Source: JAUUZT01 sp964654015 (GTDB taxonomy: Bacteria > Chloroflexota > Dehalococcoidia > GIF9 > AB-539-J10). From it: 15,580 nucleotides of DNA. The stretch's first letter is position 1. Each line of letters opens with the position of its first letter. The notes beneath the pieces were generated by a model that searched no databases, was not told where the DNA came from, and saw only the letters and a program-made list of their open reading frames with translations. The translations under genes were made by a program, and so were the position numbers. Where the stretch lies: assembly GCA_964654015.1 (NCBI GenBank), contig CAZZHQ010000053.1:1-15580 (forward strand), read 5' to 3'. Positions 1 to 5,399 of this stretch are shown one piece after another.

Positions 1-174
1 GCACCAGACAGGAGGCAGTTCGAGATATCACAGAGTACATCGAGATATTCTACAATCGGCAGCGGCGTCAGGCCAGACTCGGATTCCTGTCGCCGGCGGC
101 CTTTGCACAAAGATTCTACGCTGGAGCACTGGCAGCATGAAAGGTTTGGTGTCCACTATTGACATCCGACCTCA
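1..174 (+). mobile_element. Right end of an IS3-family insertion sequence
   Basis: The left edge of the window holds the 3' end of an IS3-like element: the transposase C-terminus (stop at 138-140) and then a short non-coding tail. The terminal inverted repeat probably lies in 141-174 and ends in CA at about 173-174, because IS3 elements usually end TG...CA and the reading frame of the TPR gene on the other strand breaks just there. The left end and any target duplication lie outside the window, so the exact boundary is inferred. Confidence 0.7.
3..140 (+). CDS. IS3-family transposase OrfB, C-terminal fragment
   Basis: This is the last 45 codons of a DDE transposase (integrase catalytic core, rve family), open from the window edge to a TGA. 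The segment YIEIFYNRQRRQARLGFLSP matches the conserved end of IS3/IS150-group OrfB proteins, which normally read YI..FYN..R.H..LGY.SP; it includes the basic stretch after FYN. The catalytic residues lie upstream of the window. The protein cuts and joins the IS ends. Its downstream tail runs into the truncated TPR gene, so this insertion shaped the locus. Family assignment is confident; the IS name cannot be told from this piece. Confidence 0.85.
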   Translation, partial: TRQEAVRDITEYIEIFYNRQRRQARLGFLSPAAFAQRFYAGALAA

Positions 175-719
175 ATATCGTATTGTCCTTTATCTGCATA
201 AGCAATACCACGGTTGAAATATAGAATAGCTTGTTGTGGGTCTAATTTAATCGCTTGGTTGAAGTCGGCGATGGCAAGGTCTGACTGACCATTATTATTA
301 TAAGCATCACCACGATTATTATACGCTGTATAAGATTTAGGATTCATCTCAATTGCTTTAGTATACTCAACAATAGCCTTGTCATATTGACCCTGTTCAA
401 TATAACAAGCCCCACGACTGTTATAGGCTTCAGCTAATTGTGGGTTAAGCTCAATCGCTTTGTTGTACTCAGCAATAGCCATATCATACTGTCGTTTGTC
501 TTCGTAAACTCTGCCAAGATTATAATAGGCGATAGCGTATTTCGGATCTAGTTTAATGGCTTCGTTGTACTCAACAATAGCCATGTCATATTGTCCCTTA
601 CTTTGGTAATCTACGCCGCTATCGTTATGCGATTTAGCTTGATTAGTGAAGATGGTACAAGATAGGCAAGCCATGGAAACAATGGTGATAAATAATGCAT
701 TTATAATAAGTTTGTTCAT
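156..719 (-). CDS. TPR-repeat lipoprotein, 3' end cut by an IS3 element
   Basis: The predicted protein has a hydrophobic signal (residues 5-20) ending in Cys18 or Cys21. This suggests a lipoprotein, although the lipobox (CLSC) is not ideal. Residues about 32-180 form five tandem 34-residue tetratricopeptide repeats of the type GQYDMAIVEYNEAIKLDP. TPRs are protein-protein interaction scaffolds, so a role at the cell surface or envelope is likely but the partner is unknown. The fifth repeat stops after KGQYDIE and the last residues (VGCQ) are read from the IS right end, so the native C-terminus is lost. A GAGGG ribosome-binding site lies directly before the ATG at 717-719. It is the third gene in the minus-strand series after the CAP and thioredoxin genes. 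Confidence 0.85.
   Translation of the reverse strand: MNKLIINALFITIVSMACLSCTIFTNQAKSHNDSGVDYQSKGQYDMAIVEYNEAIKLDPKYAIAYYNLGRVYEDKRQYDMAIAEYNKAIELNPQLAEAYNSRGACYIEQGQYDKAIVEYTKAIEMNPKSYTAYNNRGDAYNNNGQSDLAIADFNQAIKLDPQQAILYFNRGIAYADKGQYDIEVGCQ
178..690 (-). repeat. Tandem 102-base repeats encoding TPRs
   Basis: Phrases such as CAATATGACATGGCTATTG and CGAAGCCATTAAACTAG-like helix codons recur every 102 bases, in step with the 34-residue repeat. The copies differ at many third positions, so they are old duplications and not a recent expansion. Confidence 0.6.
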
Positions 720-762
720 ATCCCTCTAACCCAGCGATTGCTACTTCCACCGCATTCTAATA

Positions 763-779
763 CATCAGCATAACTGATG
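763..779. repeat. Small inverted repeat between thioredoxin and TPR genes
   Basis: CATCAG (763-768) and CTGATG (774-779) form a 6-base stem with a 5-base loop in the 105-base gap. It could form an mRNA hairpin between the two genes, but no T-run follows on either strand, so it is not a convincing terminator. Confidence 0.3.
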
Positions 780-824
780 CAATTGAGATAATAAACTGGC
801 CGCCCTATTGTGCCGGCAATCCTA

Positions 825-1973
825 TCAGGGAAGTTGTCCAATGATTGCATTAACCTCCTCTTTTGTGCTTATTGAACGATAGCCAAACTTTTTCACTTTC
901 AAGATTCCGTCTCTATCGATAAAATAATGCGCGGGATCACCTCCTGGATGATAGGCCTGCTTCGTCAACGAATTTGTATCTAAAAGCACAGGGAAATTTA
1001 AATCCTCTTTGCTTGATAAGAAAAAGGTGTACCCTCGATCACGTAAAAAATTATTTACAACAACTGGATCTTCGCCGCAATTCAGTGAAAATATCTTAAG
1101 CTTGCCAGGGGGCCAGGTTTTGGAAATATCTTGGATAATACTCATATATTCCATACAGCCGGGACATGACGTATTCCAGAAATTTATCCAGATTGGAGTT
1201 CCAAGCTCACTATATAAATCAAACCATTTGCCAGATCCTGAAAGGGATTTCAAATTAAAATTAGGAACACAGCATCCAATTTCATGGCATTGCTCGAATT
1301 TGGGGTTTCTACAGGTAGGCACGCCAGGATCTATGACTGCAAAATTTCCTGTAAGTGTTTTTAAGCCATCGGTAACGGTAACTACGTAATTACCGCTTTC
1401 CCATTTTGGCAGAGATTGAACATCTACAACAAGTTCTCCATCACTGTTGGTAAACTGGTTTTCACCTTCGGCAACATATACAACCCTATTGTCGGTACAA
1501 CTGGCATTGCGACAAAGAACAATCTTAACATTAACGATTTTGCGAGGCAGAAGCGTGAAACACGTTATCTTTATATTGGTTTGAGTTCCAAGAGCAACAG
1601 TTTGCGGGTCAACCTCGATATTGTTTATAGTAAAACTTTTTAGAAAATTAATATCTAAACATTTTACCGTGCAGGTATAATTACCTGGTTCAAACTTGCT
1701 TATATCAATTGTTTGGTTTAATAGACCGGAATAACCGGATTTGATAGTCTCCCTATAAACTTGATCATTATTATTGTCTGCGATCGTAATTAAAGTGTCC
1801 GATTCTTTATATAAATTTGTGCAAGCGATATTTATTTGGTTATGGTCACGAATAATATTACAGGTGGGAGGGGGTGGCGGTGCCGGGGGCGGACTGCAAC
1901 TAACCAAAATAGCATTGAATAATGTAAACGCTAGTAAGGCTGTAACGACGATTAATTGTCTTGCATTGCCCAC
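825..1973 (-). CDS. Lipoprotein with two Ig-like segments and a TlpA-type thioredoxin domain
   Basis: The start is GTG at 1971-1973: a strong AAGGAGG site lies 7-8 bases upstream. Residues 1-25 are a signal peptide ending in the lipobox LVSC, with Cys26 as lipid anchor, followed by a proline-rich linker (28-36). Residues about 38-115 and 117-214 look like two beta-sandwich (Ig-like) segments with FEPGNYTC and WESGNYVVTV strand patterns. Residues about 236-380 are a TlpA/AhpC-TSA thioredoxin fold with WINFWNTSCPGC (active Cys270 and Cys273), a cis-Pro loop near GGDPAHYFID, and a C-terminal helix. It likely does thiol-disulfide chemistry outside the membrane. Many extra cysteines are present. 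A perfect TATAAT-type -10 on this strand (2030-2035) may give it its own promoter. Its substrate is unknown. Confidence 0.88.
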   Translation of the reverse strand: MGNARQLIVVTALLAFTLFNAILVSCSPPPAPPPPPTCNIIRDHNQINIACTNLYKESDTLITIADNNNDQVYRETIKSGYSGLLNQTIDISKFEPGNYTCTVKCLDINFLKSFTINNIEVDPQTVALGTQTNIKITCFTLLPRKIVNVKIVLCRNASCTDNRVVYVAEGENQFTNSDGELVVDVQSLPKWESGNYVVTVTDGLKTLTGNFAVIDPGVPTCRNPKFEQCHEIGCCVPNFNLKSLSGSGKWFDLYSELGTPIWINFWNTSCPGCMEYMSIIQDISKTWPPGKLKIFSLNCGEDPVVVNNFLRDRGYTFFLSSKEDLNFPVLLDTNSLTKQAYHPGGDPAHYFIDRDGILKVKKFGYRSISTKEEVNAIIGQLP

Positions 1974-2030
1974 GTGCCTGCCTCCTTATTCAATCAAAAT
2001 ATATTAGGTTTGGTAAGACGATGGGGTCTA

Positions 2031-2492
2031 TTATATATGAAACCAGGATAACAATTGATTGATTAGTGATTTATTTTTCGTCTGCGAATTCTTAGCAGAT
2101 TTAATCCTCGATTTGTTTTTATGGTAGGGACAATCTGGATAGGAGGGTGGTTTATCGCTAAATGCCCATGCCACATAAGTTTTACCCCTTGACGTAGCAA
2201 TTCCTATTCCTGCTTTTGTCACTCTGTGGCTCAAGAGATACTCTCTATGCCCAGCTTTACTGGTTAACCAACAATTTACAATTGACTTAGGGCTAAAATA
2301 TCTTCCTCCCTGAGCTAAGTTCTCCCCACCTTGGTAAGCATATCTGTGTGAGTGCACAAGCTGCCCTACCTTAGCGCAATATTTAGCCTGGGACTGAGCC
2401 AATCGAGCCATCTCTTTACTCCAAAATACATGGGATATGCCTCTTTTCTTGCGCTCTTTGTTTATAAGATCATGTACTTTACTCATCTGCAC
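2031..2492 (-). CDS. Small CAP-superfamily (SCP/PR-1-like) protein
   Basis: The 153-residue product is a CAP/SCP domain (YkwD-like) over residues about 4-115. Seen are HDLINKERKKRG at the start, LVHSHR with the conserved histidines (47/49), GGENLAQG (Glu57), the W..S.GHR..LL block (His82) and AGIGIA, then a lysine-rich tail. The usual signal peptide is absent: a TAG lies one codon group upstream of the start, so it cannot be extended. The start is GTG at 2490-2492 or ATG at 2484-2486; GAGGTG sits 4 or 10 bases before them. Bacterial CAP proteins are usually secreted or wall-associated, and the biochemical role is unsettled. It lies 57 bases upstream of the thioredoxin lipoprotein on the same strand. 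Confidence 0.85.
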   Translation of the reverse strand: MQMSKVHDLINKERKKRGISHVFWSKEMARLAQSQAKYCAKVGQLVHSHRYAYQGGENLAQGGRYFSPKSIVNCWLTSKAGHREYLLSHRVTKAGIGIATSRGKTYVAWAFSDKPPSYPDCPYHKNKSRIKSAKNSQTKNKSLINQLLSWFHI

Positions 2493-3083
2493 ATACCACC
2501 TCTACACTCACTAGGCTGTTTATTAATAGATTAGTTAGGTTACTTATCCTGATCATCACTTTGGCCATAATTAGGTCACACTGCAAGTCATTATATCATT
2601 TGATATAGTGGACGTTTCAATCATCATAAGAGTGGAGCCAAGCCTTATAGGCGTTCTCTGATCTATGTGTGGATAGCATTCTGCACTGGGATTAATGGCG
2701 CCGGATGAAAAACAGGAAATACTCTGCAGAGTTTACAGGGAGCATCGAAATTAGCGCCAGAATAATAGTACATTAAGACTAGCGTTGCGGATCATGTCCA
2801 ATGCATTTTCAATAAAGGCTGCATTTGCTCAACAGGTGTCATCCAGGTATCTGAGACTAACAGAAAACGCAGTAATACTGTTATGGATATTACCCTTGAT
2901 CGAATAAGTTAGCCGGGAAGTGCCAATTAGCGACCAGTTACCACTCCCCATTGACGGCTTGTTTAATTATTTTGCAGACGTTAGACCATCGTCTTTTCCG
3001 TTACGCCTTGCCGATAGTTTTCAGGGTACGCCTGAATTTCTATTTGATGGCTGCAATACTTTTATACGACAACGTGCCTTTCT
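2493..3083. other. Gene-poor stretch upstream of the CAP gene
   Basis: I see no gene that I can support here. A GTG-started ORF at 2920-3138 and a 37-codon ORF near 2798 lack ribosome-binding sites and domain features. The only clear structure is the palindrome at 2592-2607. Confidence 0.5.
2592..2607. promoter_or_regulatory. 16-base palindrome upstream of CAP gene
   Basis: TATATCA (2592-2598) and TGATATA (2601-2607) are a perfect 7-2-7 inverted repeat about 100 bases before the CAP start. The size and symmetry fit a dimeric repressor site, but no matching regulator is visible nearby. Confidence 0.3.
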
Positions 3084-3650
3084 ATGCGCGACTCAAATAA
3101 TTGCTGGTATAATAGTGTTGTGGTTGACGATGCTTTAAAGGAGCTTAATAGTTACAGGGACTTGTTAAATGCATTGTTGTTGATCTCTATTGCGCTCATA
3201 TCTGTCGCTCCATTATTTGTTAGTCTACGAATTCAGCGCAAGAATGATTTCAAGAAAAAGAATCCTAACTGGCCTGCAATTATCCTGTTTATATCTTTCA
3301 TATCTGGAATCGTATCAATTGCTCACATCTATAGCTGGTTCATGTCGCCGATCCCGTCAACTCGGATAGGGGTAACAATATTTACCGGCATTCAAATCAT
3401 TTTATTTGCTGTTGCTATCTTTACATTTTGGCCATGGTTTACAGGAAACGAGACGGAGGTTAGAAAAATGTCCAAAGCGATTAAGCTTGACGGTTACTAT
3501 CTTGATTCGCAATTTAGGAGAGTACAGATCTATATTTGCGAGAAAACGACATCTCATCATTTTGATATGCCAACTGACCAAAATCAGAGAACCGATCAGG
3601 AAAAGAAGTGGGCTACCATTCTGCAGACCGGAGATTGCCCGCTTTGTTAA
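3084..3650 (+). CDS. Hypothetical membrane protein with three transmembrane helices
   Basis: I do not recognise the family. The 188-residue product has three strongly hydrophobic helices at residues about 27-48 (LLNALLLISIALISVAPLF), 63-86 and 94-118, with a basic loop (RIQRKNDFKKKN) between the first two, then a soluble C-terminal tail of about 70 residues. The ATG at 3084 has no good ribosome-binding site. An in-frame TTG after AAAGGAG (about 3137-3164) is an alternative. The tail may be frame-shifted: the +1 frame near 3620-3682 reads RPEIARFVNDCEEPITIGD, which looks more protein-like than the ending used here. It stands alone on the plus strand in a decaying interval. Confidence 0.5.
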   Translation: MRDSNNCWYNSVVVDDALKELNSYRDLLNALLLISIALISVAPLFVSLRIQRKNDFKKKNPNWPAIILFISFISGIVSIAHIYSWFMSPIPSTRIGVTIFTGIQIILFAVAIFTFWPWFTGNETEVRKMSKAIKLDGYYLDSQFRRVQIYICEKTTSHHFDMPTDQNQRTDQEKKWATILQTGDCPLC

Positions 3651-3742
3651 TGATTGCGAAGAACCTATTACCATTGGGGACTGAGCTACATAGGAATATT
3701 TGCTTGTTGATTTGTGTCTTTTTGGCAATTATGATGCAATAG

Positions 3743-3997
3743 ACTCCTTTCACTTGGATTAGTGAATCACATAATTATGGTTATGCTGCTTTTGGGTCTC
3801 CCCCTTTTGTTCTCAGCCATAATGTTTATTTTGCAGGTGTTGCAGATGTCCACGGTCTTGTATCACAAAATGTATCACGGATTGAAAAACACCCGCCATC
3901 CCTTAGCAATATTTACGTTCAGGACAACTTCTATTATAATAAGAACATATGTACTATTACAGGTATAAAAACCCCTTCCGCTAAGCTGATGCTCTAA
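3743..3997 (+). pseudogene. Coding-like 84-codon stretch without a start
   Basis: The frame is open from just after a TAG to a TAA at 3995-3997 and its translation looks like real protein (for example FAGVADVHGLVSQNVSRIE and NIYVQDNFYYNK). It has no ATG, GTG or TTG near its beginning. The neighbouring frame just upstream (about 3694-3739) also reads sensibly as YLLVDLCLFGNYDAIDSFHLD before stopping. The simplest reading is a gene broken by a frameshift or stops. The family is not recognised and chance remains possible. Confidence 0.3.
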
Positions 3998-4012
3998 CTC
4001 ATAACCCGAAGG

Positions 4013-4243
4013 TCAGCAAAACGGGCACCTGGTCGGCGCTGAGGCAATACTCGCCTTGATGTAAATCTTTCCGTGCACCTCACACTTTATCGCATAGCCA
4101 ACACGACTAACCGTAATTCCGTTACCAGTACTCTTAGCCGGTATCTTAGCTATGACATCGTCATACTTGTGCCCGCAGTTAGGGCACTTGGTAGCATCGG
4201 GTGGTATGGTACAACTGCAGTCTGGGCATTTTAGTCCAACCAT
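4013..4243 (-). CDS. Small double zinc-finger protein
   Basis: The 76-residue protein starts with a classic zinc ribbon, CPDC...CPNCGHKY (Cys6, Cys9, Cys20, Cys23), followed by a linker (residues 30-50) and a second candidate site, Cys54, His57, Cys73 and Cys76 (CEVHG ... CPFC at the very end). The N-terminal part resembles the zinc_ribbon_2 / DZANK-type ribbons of many bacterial proteins. It has no membrane segment. A GGAG site lies 7 bases before the ATG at 4241-4243. The function is unknown; binding of nucleic acid or protein is usual for such ribbons. The coding-like remnant upstream (4253-4480) ends within its ribosome-binding region, so the two may once have been co-transcribed. Confidence 0.7.
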   Translation of the reverse strand: MVGLKCPDCSCTIPPDATKCPNCGHKYDDVIAKIPAKSTGNGITVSRVGYAIKCEVHGKIYIKASIASAPTRCPFC

Positions 4244-4252
4244 TTCACACTC

Positions 4253-4480
4253 CTATAAGCGCATGTTTTGCGTAAATTGACACAGGTAGCTCAAAAGTAA
4301 AGGGCTGAGTAGCGTAGTGCCGCAATGCCACCAAGATGCCAGCAGTGTGCCACGCGCCGGAAGCTCTGTGACGCTAAAACTTATCGTCACAGATTTGCCG
4401 GCGATTTCCATTTGTTTAACAGAGGCCAAGATAAACTGCCTCTTAATTCCATAGCTTTCACTATCAATGATCTCAACGGG
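4253..4480 (-). pseudogene. Remnant or start-less ORF upstream of the zinc-finger gene
   Basis: The minus-strand frame between a TAA (4481-4483) and a TAG (4253-4255) gives 75 codons, including IIDSESYGIKRQFILASVKQ and IAGKSVTISFSVTELPARG, which look like a beta-rich protein fragment. The end (ASWWHCGTTLLSPLLLSYL) looks less natural and may be out of frame. The only ATG is internal (4409-4411). It is probably a decayed gene, and the family is not recognised. Confidence 0.35.
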
Positions 4481-4536
4481 TTATGAGCCTGGCAAATATG
4501 TGTCTGCTTTGTAAATGGCTTGGCAGCTTGGCCGGT

Positions 4537-4728
4537 TTAGCCCTGACCAATAACTGCCAGTTCTTCTTCCCTGAATCCCACAGCGTTTTCGTAGCCCTCA
4601 ATAGCAACGTGAATCGGGTATTTACTTCCGAGCTGAAGCCCGTTGATTACGACGACCTCGGCTGTCTTGCCCACCAGTTCCGGTATTTTGTGGCATTCCT
4701 TTATCATGACCAGTTGTCCCTCTTTCAT
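4537..4728 (-). CDS. 63-residue SH3/KOW-like protein, partner of the RHH gene
   Basis: This small protein begins MKEGQLVMIKECHKIPELVG, with beta-strand periodicity and a glycine turn like KOW/SH3-type barrels that bind nucleic acid or protein. It ends in GFREEELAVIG. I have a general memory of similar small proteins (MK.G..V.I..CHK.PELVGK...YP..V...REDEL) of unknown role. A near-perfect GAGGAGG lies 7 bases before the ATG at 4726-4728, inside the overlapping ribbon-helix-helix gene. The start is therefore firm and translation of the two genes is likely coupled. By position it could be the toxin or effector of a toxin-antitoxin-like pair, but the sequence shows no toxin motif. Confidence 0.65.
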   Translation of the reverse strand: MKEGQLVMIKECHKIPELVGKTAEVVVINGLQLGSKYPIHVAIEGYENAVGFREEELAVIGQG

Positions 4729-4897
4729 TTTGTTTCCTCCTCATATCCTTCTTTTCTTTCAGTAGGTTCCTTTTGCCCAGCTTGTCTGCGATGACCTCCT
4801 CCACCCAGTCCTTCATGCTCTTGCCTTCCAGGGCCGCCTGTGACTTGACCTCACGCCAGATGTCTTCATTTACATTCCGCAGCAGTTTATCAGCCAT
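4622..4897 (-). CDS. Ribbon-helix-helix (FitA/ParD-like) DNA-binding protein
   Basis: Residues 1-42 are a ribbon-helix-helix domain: strand DKLLRNV, helix A (EDIWREVKSQAALEG) and helix B (SMKDWVEEVIADKLG), as in FitA-like antitoxins, which dimerise on palindromes and repress their own operon. Residues 43-91 are a very basic, polar tail. This tail overlaps the 63-residue gene by 107 bases in another frame, so part of it may result from a lost stop. The ATG at 4895-4897 follows GAGG by about 9 bases. A promoter and an 18/20 palindrome sit just upstream (4919-4966), as expected for autoregulation. No PIN-domain or other known toxin follows. Confidence 0.7.
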   Translation of the reverse strand: MADKLLRNVNEDIWREVKSQAALEGKSMKDWVEEVIADKLGKRNLLKEKKDMRRKQNERGTTGHDKGMPQNTGTGGQDSRGRRNQRASARK

Positions 4898-4918
4898 TTT
4901 TTACAAACCTCGTTAATA

Positions 4919-4938
4919 TTGTTTATCATGATTAACAA
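4919..4938 (-). promoter_or_regulatory. Candidate operator of the RHH gene pair
   Basis: A 20-base imperfect palindrome (18 of 20 positions symmetric, centred on ATCATGAT with TTGTT and AACAA flanks) touches the -10 box and lies 22-41 bases before the RHH start. The position would let the RHH protein block its own transcription. Confidence 0.55.
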
Positions 4939-4966
4939 ATATATCATATAAATCAGCGGTCGTCAA
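4938..4966 (-). promoter_or_regulatory. Promoter of the RHH / SH3-like pair
   Basis: On the minus strand TTGACG (4961-4966) and TATATT (4938-4943) are separated by exactly 17 bases. This is a good sigma-70-type promoter reading into the RHH gene. Confidence 0.6.
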
Positions 4967-4999
4967 GCCCTCCGCGGCTTCACTATAGCTTCAAACACG

Positions 5000-5033
5000 G
5001 TACTTTTAGTAGAAGTACTCTGGATATATCCAG
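5000..5033. repeat. Two adjacent inverted repeats
   Basis: GTACTT (5000-5005) and AAGTAC (5013-5018) form a 6-base stem with a 7-base loop. Directly after it lies the perfect 14-base palindrome CTGGATATATCCAG (5020-5033). Confidence 0.5.
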
Positions 5034-5068
5034 GAGCTGGCAGTCTACGGTTTACGGAAGGACCTTAG

Positions 5069-5090
5069 TGGGCGCAAAATCGGTCGCCCA
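5069..5090. repeat. GC-rich inverted repeat
   Basis: TGGGCG (5069-5074) and CGCCCA (5085-5090) flank a 10-base loop. It could form an RNA hairpin, but neither side has a terminator T-run. Confidence 0.4.
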
Positions 5091-5152
5091 AAATAGAGTC
5101 CTTGCCAGATATGAAATTCTAGTTCAACTTAGAGATTAGAAAGGAACCTATT

Positions 5153-5176
5153 TATCAACTGAACTGGTTGTTGATA
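5153..5176. promoter_or_regulatory. Inverted repeat TATCAAC / GTTGATA
   Basis: TATCAAC (5153-5159) and GTTGATA (5170-5176) are perfect 7-base arms 10 bases apart. They share the half-site TCAAC with the palindrome at 5225-5240, which suggests binding sites of one regulator. Confidence 0.4.
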
Positions 5177-5224
5177 GTAGGTCTAGAGTGGAAAAAGCGC
5201 GGTCTGCCATACTGATGTTCACTA

Positions 5225-5240
5225 TGTTGACGAGTCAACA
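5225..5240. promoter_or_regulatory. 16-base operator-like palindrome upstream of mod
   Basis: TGTTGAC, a GA spacer and GTCAACA form a perfect 7-2-7 palindrome about 110 bases upstream of the mod -10 box. It contains the same GTTGA/TCAAC half-sites as 5153-5176. Confidence 0.45.
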
Positions 5241-5326
5241 GTAAGTATTACACCCTCTCGTTCCATCCGCATTAATACTCTCCCTCTCTTGCTCCATACA
5301 CAAACAGATTATATCGTATCACAACA

Positions 5327-5355
5327 TTACTAACTTTCTGTTAATGTTCTATAAT
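5327..5355 (+). promoter_or_regulatory. Promoter of the type III module
   Basis: A perfect TATAAT (5350-5355) lies 45 bases before the mod ATG. A weak -35 (TTACTA, 5327-5332) is 17 bases upstream. The strong -10 and weak -35 fit an activated or modest promoter. Confidence 0.5.
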
Positions 5356-5399
5356 GGGGCCACATCCCTACCGTACCAGTATGAAGGAAGTTGGAGTCT

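Larger units (their letters stand above)
4967..5399. other. Non-coding leader rich in inverted repeats upstream of mod
   Basis: No gene is supported in this stretch of about 430 bases. It contains five separate inverted repeats and the mod promoter, listed individually. It separates the divergent RHH pair from the type III module. Confidence 0.6.

Noticed and set aside
1774..2007. Plus-strand ORF with a glycine-rich stretch
   Set aside because: It is the complement of the proline-rich linker of the thioredoxin lipoprotein.
2920..3138. GTG-started 72-codon ORF on the plus strand
   Set aside because: No ribosome-binding site, no recognisable domain, and it overlaps the better supported membrane-protein frame.
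3762..3968. Hydrophobic 68-codon ORF on the plus strand
   Set aside because: The overlapping frame 3743-3997 reads more like protein; this one has no ribosome-binding site and becomes unnatural after its first 30 residues.
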